Origin: Rana temporaria | Taxonomy: Eukaryota; Chordata; Amphibia; Anura; Ranidae | Length of the DNA stretch: 64,000 nucleotides | Direction: 5' to 3' | NCBI RefSeq assembly: GCF_905171775.1 | Contig: NC_053489.1 | Span: 589,859,832 to 589,923,831 of the forward strand | Shown: positions 33,145 to 44,287 of the stretch, one piece after another | Layout of the letters: the number at the start of each line of letters is the position of its first letter | Position numbering within the stretch: position 1 is the stretch's first letter | Program-made: the position numbers and the translations under genes | The notes under the pieces: model-generated | Database searches by the model: none | What the model saw: the letters and a program-made list of their open reading frames with translations, nothing else | Told to the model about the DNA's origin: nothing

Positions 33145-34470
33145 TATTTATATACAGGATTTATATAGCGCCAAAAGTTTGTGCTGCGCTTAAGAAAATA
33201 AAGGCAGACATTACAGTTACATTACAATTTGGTACAAGAGGAATCAGAGAGCCCTGCTCATTAGAGCTTACAGTCTAGGAGGGAGGGTCAGTTGATACAA
33301 AAGGTAATATCTGTGGGGGATGAGCTGATGGAGAAAGAAAGTGGGGTGTATTCAAGTAGGGGCGCGCACTACTACGGAGGCGCAGCGTACCGTTTTTACG
33401 CTACGCCTCCGTAAATTACCTGCGCTACGCTTCATTCACAAAGCAGTAGCTCCGTAATTTGCGTGTGCGCTCCGGAAAACTGCCCGGCGTAAGCGCGCGT
33501 AATTTAAATGATCCCGTAGGGGCGTGGATCATTTAAATTAGGCGCATTCCCGCGCCGAACGTAGTGCGCATGCTCCGTCGGGAAACTTTCCCGACGTGCA
33601 TTGCGGTAAATGACGTCGCAAGGACGTCATTTGCTTCAACGTGAACGTAAATGGCGTCCAGCGCCATTCACGATTCACTTACGCAAACTACGTAATTTTT
33701 AAAAATCGCGACGCGGGAATGACGGGTATACTTAGCATTGGCTGCCCCTGCTAATAGCAGGAGCAGCCTTACGCAGAACCCGACGAACGCAAACGACGTA
33801 AAATGCGAACGTAGGGCGCGCGTACGGTTGTGAATCGGCGTGAGTATGCAATTTGCATACTCTACGCTGACCACTACGAGAACGCCACCTAGCGGCCATC
33901 GTAAGAATGCAGCCTACGATACGACGGCATAAGAGCCTTATGCCAGTCATATCTTAGGCTGCAGTCGGCGTATCGACCTTTCTGAATCAGGAGCAGTCGA
34001 TAGGCCGGCGCAACTAAGCAATTGCGCTGCGTATCTATGGATACGCAGACGCAATTGCTTACTGAATCTACCCCAAAGTGTATTAGTTAGAAGCAGGATA
34101 AGCTTCTTTAAAGAGAAGGGTTTTCAGGGGTGGTCTAAAGATGGATAGATTAGTGGACAGTTGGAACGGTTTGGGGTAGGGAGTTCTAAAGGATGGGAGA
34201 AGCTCTGGAGAAATCCTGGAGGGTGAGCATGGGAGGAGGCGACAAGGGAGCTAGAGAGTAGGAGGTCTTGGGAGGACCAAAGAGAGCGGTGCTTTGTTGG
34301 TATTTTAAGACTGATGTAGCTGGGGGCAGAGTTGTAGATGGCTTTGTAAATTATTATTAGTACTTTGAATTTTATTAGTTGGGTGAGTAGAAGCCAGTGC
34401 AGGGATTGGCAGAGAAGGGTGGAGGACACTGAACGGTTGGTAAGGTGGATGAGTCTTGCAGCAGCATTCA
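33145..34470 (-). pseudogene. L2-type LINE 3' fragment, second copy, split by a MITE
   Basis: Sister of 25165-26880: it has the same ACAGGATTTATATAG tail start, the same order of phrases, and minus-strand peptide AARLIHLTNRSVS...LHWLLL near 34460-34380. A family B element (33342-34075) splits it. Only the last part of the RT region is present. Confidence 0.8.
33342..34075. mobile_element. Inverted-repeat element, family B, inserted in a LINE
   Basis: The ends TGGGGTGTATTCA and TGAATCTACCCCA are flanked by AAG (33339-33341 and 34076-34078). The LINE sequence is continuous if the element and one AAG are removed, which independently confirms the boundaries. Confidence 0.85.
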
Positions 34471-35079
34471 TTCATTTATAATGTTCCATGCTTTCTGTTA
34501 TGTCCTGATAAAGCCTATTCCAGGCTCTGATGGGTAAAACCGTGTGAGCTGCCAAGACTAAAAAAATTATTATTTTCTTATACCAAAGCAGAGCTGAAAC
34601 ACTCACGGGTAAGAAAGATGTCATATTTTTTTATTGTACATTGATTCATTTTGGTTGTAGTTCCTCTTTCAGTTCCTTTTGCAATGAGAGTGCATACAGC
34701 ATGAAAACCTAGACACTTCACAAGATCACAGCCATAGTCCTTCAGCTCCCGTGACATATAATCTTCTTAGGGAAATTAGGCGACCTCTGAAGACAGGACC
34801 TAAAGCTGAACCCTAGGTGAATCATACTTACCTGGGTAAAGCTTGGCTGGTACTGGGGGGGGGGGGGCGAAGGGGCGGATGCCCTAGGCGGACCTATTTA
34901 CTGTAGAAAGGGAAGCGCAGGTTAAGTGCTGGCAGTATGCTGCTAAAAACACTCTCCTGCACCCGACACAAGCCTATGACCAGGTTAGAGTTACAGAGGG
35001 GGTCTAGTGCTAGAATTATTGCTCGCGCTCTGACGATCGCTGCAATACCTCACATGTGTGATTTGAACACCGTTTACAT
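34471..35079. other. Intergenic, weak repeat signals
   Basis: No gene. It contains a poly-G run near 34857-34868 typical of hAT-like termini here, and a degenerate CTGATAAAGCC...GGCTCTGATGGG segment near 34506-34543 that faintly recalls the hammerhead-bearing repeats but lacks an intact core. Confidence 0.4.
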
Positions 35080-35581
35080 ATGTGGGCGTGACTTCCGTAT
35101 GCGTTTTCTTTGCTGCGCAAGCTCGTGGGGACGGAGCCGCAAGGACGTATCGGTTTTGACGTGAACGTAAATTACGTCCAGCCCCATTCACGGACGAGTT
35201 ACGCAAACGACGTAAAATTTTCAAATTTTGTTGCGGGAACGACGGCCATACTTAACATTGGTACGCCGCACTTACGCCGCCATATAGCAGGGGTAACTAA
35301 AAGCCTAACGTAAATGGCGTAACTTTACTGCGTCGGCCGGGCGTACGTTCGTGAATTTGCGTATCTAGCTGATTTACATAAATCAGCGTACACGCCCCTA
35401 GCGGCCAGCGTAAATATGCAGTTACGATCAGAGGGCGTAAGAGACTTACGCCTGTCGGATCTAATAGATATTTATGCGTAACTGATTCTAAGAATCAGGT
35501 GCATAGATATGACGGCACAACGCAGAGATACGACAGCGTATCTGGAGATACGCCATCGTATCTCCACTGAGAATCTGGGCC
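35080..35581. mobile_element. Partial family B inverted-repeat element
   Basis: Right end CTGAGAATCTGGGCC is clear and the interior has the family's ACGTAAAT and CGGCGTA steps. The matching left end is missing or rearranged, so the start is approximate. Confidence 0.6.
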
Positions 35582-36116
35582 AAAGTGTATACCCAGCTTT
35601 AATTTCATGACCCTTTATGTGAGCCAGTGACATCTAAATCATATCTTGTAGACCAGACTGAACAAGTCTTTGCTTTTCACTTTCAGCAGCTGACTTTTAA
35701 TTTATTTCTGAAGGATCCTGGAGCTCCTCTTTAAGCTGGCAGTGCCCATGGAAAAATATGGGATTGCATTATAACATTAATTATGATCACTGAAACGCAG
35801 AGAAAGCTGGACATGGGCTTTAAAACTGGGCAGATACAGAGATAATGACCTGTCCTTTGCCCCAGTGTCACAGCACTTGAGGGTGTGTCACATGCACCTA
35901 CCTAGAGATCCAAGACTTCTCTGTGGATTCAGGCTGGCATAGGAGTGAGTAGATGATACGCGCACTTTACTTTGCCCTGTCTGGGTTTTAATAAACTGAA
36001 ACAAAGTTTTAATTTTAATTCCTAACAGGTTCTTAATCTTTGTATACATTTCTCTATATTTTTTCTTTTGCATATATGAATATACATGTGAATACTACAT
36101 TACCGTCCTATACTGC
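35582..36116. other. Intergenic, nothing recognised
   Basis: AT-rich non-coding sequence; no element ends or genes seen. Confidence 0.4.
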
Positions 36117-36568
36117 TTAAAGTGGTTGTAAAGTCTCAAGGTTTTTTACCTTTATGCATTCTATGCATGAAGGTGAAATACCTTCTGTGTGCAGTAGCTC
36201 CACAGTCCCCCCAGTCCCCCCAATACATACCTGATCCCCATTTCGATCTAGCAATGTGCACGAAAGCAGTGGCTCTCCAACTGTCAATCACAGCAAGTGA
36301 GCCAACGAGGAGAGAGCAGGGGCAAGCCCAAGCCATGCTCCATGTGTGATAGGACACATGGAGCAAGCCTGCTTGGTGCCCCCATAGCAAGCTGCTTGCT
36401 ATGGGGGCACTCGGCAGCAGGAAGGAGCTAGGAACGCCGGAAGGGGACCCGAGAAGAGGAGGATCTTGGCTGCTCTGTGCAAACTCACTGCACAGAGCAG
36501 GTAATTATCAGATGTTTGTTATTATTATTATTATTTGTTTTAATCTGCCTTTAATATCTCTTTAAAGC
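36117..36568. mobile_element. Inverted-repeat element with TTAAAGTGGTTGTAAAG end, family F
   Basis: Left end TTAAAGTGGTTGTAAAG; right end CTTTAATATCTCTTTAAAG is a decayed complement. The ACCTTTATGCATTCTATGCA hairpin near 36148-36175 is the imperfect counterpart of the perfect hairpin at 59029-59073, marking the same family. Confidence 0.65.
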
Positions 36569-36945
36569 GTTAGTTCACATTTTCATTTTTCTGTAAAGGT
36601 GAACTAACACCGTACGCCCTCTCCACCCACCAGTTCTTGCTATACTTACCTCTGGGGATGCTGAGCTGTCAGTGTCCCCACAGCCACTCTGGCATTCTGG
36701 GGATTTGAAATCCCTGCTCTTGTCCCTCTACTCTGTGCAGCACATCTGAGGCAGACCAGATCAATTCTGATTGGTCAGCATATGCGCAATGAATCGTCCT
36801 TATCCATCCTGGAAGCGCTGCACAGAGAAGAGAGGGAAGAATGGGGATTTCAAATTCCTGTAGCAGCTGCATGGGCACTGACAGGTCAGCTTCCCCAGAG
36901 GTAAGTACAGCATTTTTTTTTGCAAGGTGAACTAAAGCCTCACAC
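36569..36945. mobile_element. Inverted-repeat element with GTTAGTTCAC end
   Basis: GCGTTAGTTCAC at 36569 is mirrored by GGTGAACTAAAGC near 36926-36938. A second GGTGAACTAAC lies at 36598, close to the left end. No coding capacity. Confidence 0.55.
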
Positions 36946-37153
36946 ATGGCCCAAATCTCTCTCTGAAATTCAATAGAAACTGCCCGACATTCCGCCCGTG
37001 TGTACTGGAGCCGGTCCAACAGTAGACGCAGCTGACCACAGTTTTCTGTTAGAACACAATAGAACAGCAGGGGAGATTGCTGTACCAACATCAGACCTTA
37101 GCTGTCAGATTATTTTCGTTCAGCCCGCTGGGTTGAATGAAAAAATAAATTCT

Positions 37154-37642
37154 TATGCCGCGTACAGATGATCAGACAGTCCGTCAGTGGATTATTTTCC
37201 GACGGATGTTGGCTCAAACTTGTGTTGCATACACATGGTCACATAAATGTTGTCGGAAATTCCAAACGTCAAGAACGTGGTGACGTACAACCTGTACGAC
37301 AGCACTAGAAAAGGAAAGTTCAATACCAGTCGTGTTAGTAGAAGCTTGGTGAGAGACGATTCACGCTTTTCAGCCTCATGCTGTCCGTTACAGCGTATTG
37401 AATGTGCTATCTCCGTTATGAACATTCGTTTTACCAGACCGAGTGCTTCCGTCTCGTACTAGATTTAGAGCATGCGTGGAATTTTGTTGTCAGAAAATTT
37501 GAGAACCAGCTCTCAAATTTTTAGTTGTCGGAAATTCCAACAACAAATGTTTGATGGGGCCTACACACGGTCGGAATTTCCGACCAAAAGTTTCCATCGA
37601 ACATTTGTTGTCGGAAATTCCGAGTGTGTGTACGCGGCATTA
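37154..37642. mobile_element. Inverted-repeat element with ATGCCGCGTACA ends, just upstream of the TLR coding exon
   Basis: Left end TTATGCCGCGTACAGATG and right end GTGTGTACGCGGCATTA are inverted repeats. Inner GTCGGAAATTCC/GGAAATTCCGAC blocks also pair. It lies about 140 bp before the splice acceptor of the + strand TLR, so probably in its intron. Confidence 0.75.
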
Positions 37643-37770
37643 GTGTGTACTAGGCTTAACATCTGCAGTGAGAGTTGTATGGCTTTTTTTAATGATTTGT
37701 TATTTAATATGCTACTTTAATATTTAAGCACCAATTAATTCAAACAGTTATTTTCTGTAATTAATTATAT

Positions 37771-37785
37771 TTTCTACTTTGTAGG
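37771..37785 (+). promoter_or_regulatory. Predicted splice acceptor of the TLR coding exon
   Basis: TTTTCTACTTTGTAG (AG at 37783-37784) is a good pyrimidine-rich acceptor 71 bases before the ATG. Vertebrate TLR1-family genes commonly have their full coding sequence in one exon after one or more non-coding exons. An alternative is that transcription starts nearby without splicing. Confidence 0.5.
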
Positions 37786-37855
37786 TGAAAACCTGCAGTC
37801 TACTATGATTGTTTAATCTCTCTAGAGTTTGAGCTCTGAAAAGACGGATGTAGCA

Positions 37856-40318
37856 ATGGCTGAACTTATCCTGCTACTTACCACCATTGCCTCTGTGCTC
37901 ATTGCTGCACATTGTGTAGAACACCAACTTAAGGATCAGGAATTTGTTTCTAACTACTCATACAAGTCACTGATTTCTGTCCCTAACAATGTGTCTGTAG
38001 AGACAACTGTGCTGGATCTGTCACATAATAATATCACAAACCTGGAATCAACCGATCTCAACTATCTCTTGCGTCTCAAAGTTCTCAATATTTCATATAA
38101 TCTACTCGCTGAACTGAACAAAGACATATTTGACTCCAGCAAACGCTTGGAACATTTGGATTTATCCTACAACAAGCTTGAGAATGTCTCTTGCACATTT
38201 CCAGACGACCTTCGGTATTTGGACATTTCATACAATTATTTCACAACATTGGCTGTGTGTAAAGGTTTGGGAAATCTGTTAAAACTGGAGTACTTAGGGT
38301 TTGGTGCACAGCAAATACTGCAATCGGATATTGAAGCAATCTCTTCGCTAAAACTACAACGTGTGTTCCTCAATTTGGATAATCTAACCTATTACCAAAA
38401 TGGCAGCTTACTCATGCTGAATACAAAGTACCTTCACCTTGCCTCTCTGTCTAAGAAAAATGATATTTTAAATTTGCTTTTTGATGCCGTGAATGTATCT
38501 GAATCTTTGGAACTGTCCAACTGTGCCAATGTTTTTTATATAGAAACAAGCTATATAACAGCAATAGCTCGTAATTCCAGAGTCACCAGTTTCTATTTGA
38601 ATCGCCTTTCTCTATTATGGAATATAATTATCTTAATTCTTCAGGCTATATGGCAATCACCTGTTGAGAAGTTCCACCTTTCGGAGTTTACAATGCTAGG
38701 AAAAATCAACGAAGTTCCATTTGACTATTCCAACTCTTCCATGAAAGAGCTTCACTTGCACAATATTCAAAGTAAAGTGTTTTTGTTTGACCAGACTATA
38801 TTGTACAGATTGTTTTCTGAAATGAACATCGAAGTCCTGACCATAACTTCAGCCAATTTTCTGTTCATGGAGTGTCCTTTAAAACCTAGCAGCTTCCAGT
38901 ACTTGGATTTCACCGGTAATGCTATGCCGGATGATGTCTTTCAAAACTGTGAAACGCTGATTAAACTGAGAACTTTGATAATGGCAGACAATAAACTGCA
39001 AAAACTAGCCAAGGTCAGCTCCATGACCAACAAAATGATAGCCTTGCAGCATCTTGACGTTAGCAGGAACCAGCTTGATTACAACGAAGAGGAATGCAGC
39101 TGGTCGCAGAGTATAACGAAGATGAATTTGGCTTTTTGTTCTTTGAGCAATTCTGTTTTTAAATGTTTGCCAAAGAATATTACCTGGCTGAATTTGTCTA
39201 AAAATGACATAGCATTTGTGCCATTGGATATAACCCATTTTGAAAAATTAGAATATCTTAACCTTGCGAATAATCGATTCTTTGATCTACCAGACTGCAC
39301 ATTTTTACCCCATCTAATAGTGCTCCAGGTTGAAAATAATCAAATTCCTTATCCAACCACTGAATTAATTCATAGAAGTAGCAATGTCTCCAGGATAAAC
39401 ATGGGGCGCAACCCATTCCATTGTTTTTGTGAGATAAGAATGTTCATTGGTGAAGTGAAGAAATCCCCTGGGAAAATGATTGGCTGGCCAGAAAAGTATG
39501 TTTGTGAACACCCAGACAACCTTAACGGGGTCATGTTGGCTGACTTCTACATGCCTGAAATATACTGTAACATCTTTATACTGGTCCCAGTTATAGTTGT
39601 GCCAATAATCCTTGCTCTTGTTCTGTTGTTTATTATATGCAAATATTGTGACGTTCCATGGTACTTAAAAATGATTTTGCAGTGGACACAGACAAAGCGC
39701 AGGACTAGGACATCCAAAAGTGACTACTGGGAACTCGGGAGAGATTTTGACTTCCATGCTTTTGTTTCCTATAGTGAACACGATGCATCTTGGGTTAAGG
39801 AAATAATGTTGCCAAGTATAGAGAAGATGGACAACTCCATACGGATCTGTCAGCACGAGAGAAATTTCTTGCCTGGAAGACCCATTGTTGAAAACATTAT
39901 TAATTGCATTGAGAAGAGCTACAAATCCATCTTTGTTTTATCTCCTCATTTTGTTCAGAGTGAGTGGTGTCATTATGAACTCTATTTCGCTCATCAACAA
40001 CTGTTTACCGAAAAGACAGACAACCTCATTTTAATTCTGTTGGAACAAATCCCTCAGTACATCATCCCTTCAAAGTACTCAAGGCTGAAATCACTTATGG
40101 CAAAAAGAACATATCTGGAATGGCCAAAGGAGAAAAGCAAGCACGGTCTTTTCTGGGCTAATGTCCGAGCAGCTATTAGCATCAACTTGTCGGATCTGCA
40201 TCGTGAAATTTCACACAATGAGTCCCAGGCTCTCCTAAATGATCAGGAAGATACCAACTCTGAGTCCGTGTCTGTCCCAAGTGAGAGTACAAAAGAAGAT
40301 AATCTGTCTGGGCACTGA
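37856..40318 (+). CDS. tlr1-like: Toll-like receptor, TLR1/6/10 clade
   Basis: A single uninterrupted exon encodes 820 residues. The frame is open further upstream, but only from a TTG; the first ATG (37856, G at -3 and +4) leads directly into a signal peptide (MAELILLLTTIASVLIAAHC), so that start was chosen. The LRR ectodomain (about 25-515) has the usual LxxLxLxxN pattern. The LRRCT cysteine cap (FHCFCE and later cysteines) spans about 517-570 and the membrane helix about 571-594. TIR domain about 632-775: box 1 FHAFVSYS (633-640), box 2/BB loop HERNFLPGRPIVENI with the key proline, box 3 FW near 766. A 45-residue Ser/Glu-rich tail follows. By family, it would sense microbial lipopeptide-type ligands with a TLR2-like partner at the cell surface and recruit MyD88. 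B-gene TIR identity is high. Which paralogue (1, 6 or 10) cannot be set without a tree. Confidence 0.95.
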   Translation: MAELILLLTTIASVLIAAHCVEHQLKDQEFVSNYSYKSLISVPNNVSVETTVLDLSHNNITNLESTDLNYLLRLKVLNISYNLLAELNKDIFDSSKRLEHLDLSYNKLENVSCTFPDDLRYLDISYNYFTTLAVCKGLGNLLKLEYLGFGAQQILQSDIEAISSLKLQRVFLNLDNLTYYQNGSLLMLNTKYLHLASLSKKNDILNLLFDAVNVSESLELSNCANVFYIETSYITAIARNSRVTSFYLNRLSLLWNIIILILQAIWQSPVEKFHLSEFTMLGKINEVPFDYSNSSMKELHLHNIQSKVFLFDQTILYRLFSEMNIEVLTITSANFLFMECPLKPSSFQYLDFTGNAMPDDVFQNCETLIKLRTLIMADNKLQKLAKVSSMTNKMIALQHLDVSRNQLDYNEEECSWSQSITKMNLAFCSLSNSVFKCLPKNITWLNLSKNDIAFVPLDITHFEKLEYLNLANNRFFDLPDCTFLPHLIVLQVENNQIPYPTTELIHRSSNVSRINMGRNPFHCFCEIRMFIGEVKKSPGKMIGWPEKYVCEHPDNLNGVMLADFYMPEIYCNIFILVPVIVVPIILALVLLFIICKYCDVPWYLKMILQWTQTKRRTRTSKSDYWELGRDFDFHAFVSYSEHDASWVKEIMLPSIEKMDNSIRICQHERNFLPGRPIVENIINCIEKSYKSIFVLSPHFVQSEWCHYELYFAHQQLFTEKTDNLILILLEQIPQYIIPSKYSRLKSLMAKRTYLEWPKEKSKHGLFWANVRAAISINLSDLHREISHNESQALLNDQEDTNSESVSVPSESTKEDNLSGH

Positions 40319-41008
40319 GGGCCAGATCCACAGCCAGCGGGCTTAACTTGAATCTTCCTATTTAAGTTACACCGCCGCAAAATTTCTACCTAAGTGCCCG
40401 ATCCACACAGCACTTACCTAGAAATTTTCGGCTGTGTAACTTAAATCTGTCCGACGCAAGGCGTGCCCAATCTAATGGGGCGATTCCCATTTAAATTAGG
40501 CGCGCTCCCGCGCCGGACGTGCTGCGCATGCTCTCGACGCGATTTTCCCGACGTGCTTTGCGCAAAGTTACATTACGCCGAGTTTTGTGAATCACGCCGG
40601 GTAAAAAAAGTTGCGTCGGGAAAAAAAAGAGATGCGGCGGGAAAAAAAAAATAAAAAAAAAAATTTGACAGCGTCGCGGGAAAGAAGGGTCTACTTTTAC
40701 ATGGTGTACTAACTTTACACTTTGTAAAAGTAGCCCTAATTTTGCGTTTGCAAACTAACAACTTACGGAGACTTCACGAAGGGAAACCGATTCGTGGATC
40801 TCCGTAAGTGCTAATTTGCATACCCGACGCAGAATTTCGACGAGAAATGCCCCCAGCGGCGGCCGAGGTACTGCATCCTAAGATCCGACAGTGTAAAACT
40901 ATTACACCTGCCGGATCTTAGGAATATCTATGCGTAACTGATTCTGTGAATCAGTCGCATAGATAGAAACAGGGATACGACGGCGTATCCCTTTTGTGGA
41001 TCTGGCCC
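40319..41008. mobile_element. Family B inverted-repeat element inserted at the TLR stop codon
   Basis: GGGCCAGATCCAC starts at the base after the TGA stop, and GTGGATCTGGCCC ends at 41008, followed by TGA (41009-41011). The 3-bp target duplication is therefore the stop codon itself. The 690-bp element has become the start of the 3' UTR. It contains an AATAAA at about 40650 that could cause early polyadenylation. Confidence 0.9.
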
Positions 41009-41011
41009 TGA

Positions 41012-41409
41012 ATGTTTCAGATCAGTCAGATTACAGTAAACCTGATCTATCATTTATTGCCTTTGGGTGTACTGGAAGCAGCCACAAATGGGAAGATCTA
41101 GTAAGAGACTATGAGATTCAATGCTGGGACGAGGTCATCCAGCATCCAGGGCAAAGATGCCAAACTGCGCCCCCACCACATTCATAACGTGCAAGCTTAG
41201 GGGATCCTACAACCTAGAAGTCACTCGCTTGTCAAAATCACTGCTGCCATCACTACTCCTGTCAGCCTTGTAGCAGAAGGAAGGCATCCCCACCCCTACA
41301 ATAAACCATTGCGCCCAGGGCAACCGTCCCTGATGAGATTTATTCATCCTGAAATCGATTGTTGAGAGCAGCTACCCACTGCAAATGTTGCTCTTGACTA
41401 CAGTGACAC
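41012..41409 (+). other. Probable original 3' UTR/flank of the + strand TLR gene
   Basis: This sequence was next to the stop codon before the insertion. It has an AATAAA at 41300-41305. No other feature was seen. Confidence 0.4.
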
Positions 41410-41824
41410 TTAGGCCGCGTACACACGGTCGATCCATCCGATGAGAATGGTCCGACAGACCGTTTTCATCGGTTCACCGCTGAAGCATACTGATGGTCTG
41501 ATGTGCGTACACACCATCGTTTCCAAAACCGATCGGGTCAGAACGCAGTGACGTAAAACACACAACGTGCTGAAAAAAACGAAGTTCAATGCTTCCAAGC
41601 ATGCGTCGACTTGATTCTGAGCATGCGCGGGTTTTGAACTACGTACTAACCATCGGCTTTGACCTATCAGTCAGCCGTCCATCGTTTCGATTTTAAAGCA
41701 AGTTCTCTTTTTTTGGACCGAAGGACAACAGATCGATGGGCCGTACACACGGTCGGTTTGGACCGATGAAACTGAACTTCAGTCTGTTTTTATCGGTTTG
41801 GACCGACCGTGTGTACGCGGCCTA
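41410..41824. mobile_element. Inverted-repeat element, family C copy 3
   Basis: Ends TTAGGCCGCGTACACACGGT and ACCGTGTGTACGCGGCCTAA are near-perfect inverted repeats over about 20 bp. The interior matches 20262-20646, including GAAGTTCAATGCTTCCAAGC. Confidence 0.9.
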
Positions 41825-42814
41825 ACATATATTTTAGGTTGAAAGGGTCATTTTATTTACCTATGGAAAAGAAAAAGACTGTAGCTATTCAGAAGAAATA
41901 TTCTAGCATGCTGCAAAGTTTGATCAATATCATGCCTAGGTATGCACATTTTTTTGCATTGCTTGCAACCACTATGTAGCACCTTAGTCTTTAATGAGAT
42001 GGATTTGTGCTTCAAAAATAGTAAATCATTAAGCCTCAATTCACACTCGAGAATTTTTCAGCTTGTTACCATACTCCTGGCTATGCTCAACATGCAGAAT
42101 CCCTATGCTTTCTAATTGTCACTGTTGTACACTCAGTCGTCCTACGCTTTACGCAAAAAAAAAAAGTACATGAGCTTCTTTTTGAGTGTTCACCTGTAAA
42201 CGTGAGATACATACTTTCCCTGCTTTTTTGCACCCAAAGAGGTCCTTACACTTCTTAAACTGCTGCCCTCCCCTTGCCCAGCCCAAGAAACAAATCCCTG
42301 AAGCTTGATAAACATTCGAAAACACCTGTAAACCATTTGTAATATCCCCAAAAATAGCTTGAAAGGAGGCATGGGGAGCTGTCCCTGCTGGGAGAGCACA
42401 GTGATACTTGCTAGAGGCTATAGCCACTGGTAATAATCACATACAAAAATTCAGCAAGCTGGTTGTACCCAAGTCGATCAATGGATCAACTTTGATACAA
42501 TCAGCTTGCCCACAGATGGTTTGAATCTCAGGCGGTCCCTGCTGAACTGGCCAAGATTAGAACCAAAAATTATATGTTAATCACCTGAACTGCAAGCTGT
42601 GGTTGCTGTTGATTTTGGATCTTGGATCGAGCTTTGGATTTCAAGGACATTTATTTTTCAGTATATTTGCATATACGTTTGATGTATTGGTTGAGGAAAT
42701 AAGACATATACATATTGTTTATGAATAATATTAGATATGTGAAGAGTGGCACTTTGGGAGTGGATTATATGTACTAGCACATAATTAGTAAATAAATAAC
42801 ACAGGTTTTTCTCG
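41825..42814. other. Intergenic between the two TLR genes, nothing recognised
   Basis: About 1 kb with no convincing ORF or element ends. Confidence 0.45.
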
Positions 42815-44287
42815 TTAACCACTTAAGGACTGCCTAACGCCGATATACATCGGCAGAATGGCACGGCTGGGCACAGGCGCGTACATGTACGTCGCCTTTA
42901 AGAGCCCAGTCGTGGGTCGCGCGTGCACGTGACCCGGTCCAAAGCTCCGTGACCGCGGGACCCGTGGACCCGATCGCCGCCGGTGTCCCGCGATCGGTCA
43001 CAGGAGCTGAAGAACAGGGAGAGGTGTGTGTAAACACACCTTCCTCGTTCTTCACAGTGGCAGTGTCATTGGTTGGCTGTTCCCTGATATTGGGAAAGAC
43101 GATCAATGACGTCACACGTCCAGCCACACCCCCTACAGTTAGAAACACATATGAGATCACACTTAACCCCTACAGCGCCACCTAATGGTTAACTCATAAA
43201 CTGCAATTGTCATTTTCACAGTAATCAGTGCATTTTTATAGCACATTTTGCTGTAAAAATTACAATGGTCCCAAAAATGTGTCAAAATTTTCCGATGTGT
43301 CCGCCATAATGTCGCAGTCATGAAAAAAATCACTGATCGCCGCCATTAGTAGTAAAAATTTTTTTTTTATAAAAATGCAATAAAACTATCCCCTATTTTG
43401 TAAACGCTATAAATTTTGCGCAAATCGTTAAACGCTTATTGCGATTTTTTTTACCAAAAACTGAGGAAAATTTTTTTATTTTCGATTTTTTTGGGGGGGA
43501 TATTTTTTATAGCAGAAAGTAACAAATATTGAATTTTTTTCAAAATTTACACTCTATTTTTGTTTATAGCACAAAAAAAAAAATCGCGGAAGGTGATCAA
43601 ATGCCACAAAAAGAAAGCTCTATTTGTGGGGAAAAAAAAGGACGCCAATTGTGTTTGGGTGCCACATTGCACGACCCCGCAATTGTCAGTTAAAGCGGGG
43701 GTTCACCCGTACATGACACATTTTCCCCTTAGATGGATGCTCGTTTTGTCTAGGGGAATCGGCTAGTTGTTTTAAAATATGAGCTGTACTTACCATTTAC
43801 GAGATGCATCTTCTCCGCCGCTTCCGGGTATGGGCTGCGGGACTGGGCGTTCCTATTTTGATTGACAGTCTTCCGAGAGGCTTCCGACGGTCGCATCCAT
43901 CGCGTCACGATTTTACGAAAGAAGCCGAACGTCGGTGCGCAGGCGCAGTATAGAGCCGCACCGACGTTCGGCTTCTTTCGGCTACTAGTGACGCGATGGA
44001 TGCGACCGTCGGAAGCCTCTCGGAAGACTGTCAATCAAGAAGGAACGCCCGCTCCCGCAGCCCATACCCGGAAGCGACGGAGAAGATGCATCTCGAAAAC
44101 GGTAAGTACAGCTCATATTTTAAAACAACTAGCCGATTCCCCTAGACAAAACGAGCATCCATCTAAGGGGAAAAGAGAAAAAAAAAAGATCATTGGGTGA
44201 ACTCCCGCTTTAAAGCGACGCAGTGCCGAATCGCAAAAAGCATCCTGGTCCTTTACCTGCATATTGGTCCGGGTCTTAAGTGGTTAA
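42815..44287. mobile_element. Inverted-repeat element, family D, with nested palindrome
   Basis: TTAACCACTTAAGGAC and GGGTCTTAAGTGGTTAA are the inverted ends. The interior is alignable with 29508-30874. A 516-bp fold-back element is inserted at 43694-44209. Confidence 0.85.
43694..44209. mobile_element. Fold-back palindromic element flanked by TTAA
   Basis: AGCGGGGGTTCACCC (left) and GGGTGAACTCCCGCT (right) end two arms of roughly 240 bp that are inverted repeats almost throughout. The core is GAAAGAAGCCGAACGTCGG, then about 17 unpaired bases, then its complement. TTAA flanks both sides (43690-43693 and 44210-44213). The homologous family D copy at 30795-30815 shows the uninterrupted site (TCAGTTAAAGCGACGC). 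TTAA duplication suggests piggyBac-type mobilisation (inference). Confidence 0.9.

Noticed and set aside
34506..34543. CTGATAAAGCC...GGCTCTGATGGG as another hammerhead core
   Set aside because: CUGANGA is broken, GAAA is missing at the right place, and no flanking stem I was found.
37829..37855. Upstream extension of the + strand TLR frame
   Set aside because: It opens at TTG. The ATG at 37856 has good context and leads directly into a signal peptide.
43750..44200. Mirror-image frames on both strands with nearly the same peptide
   Set aside because: A consequence of the palindromic element, not two genes.
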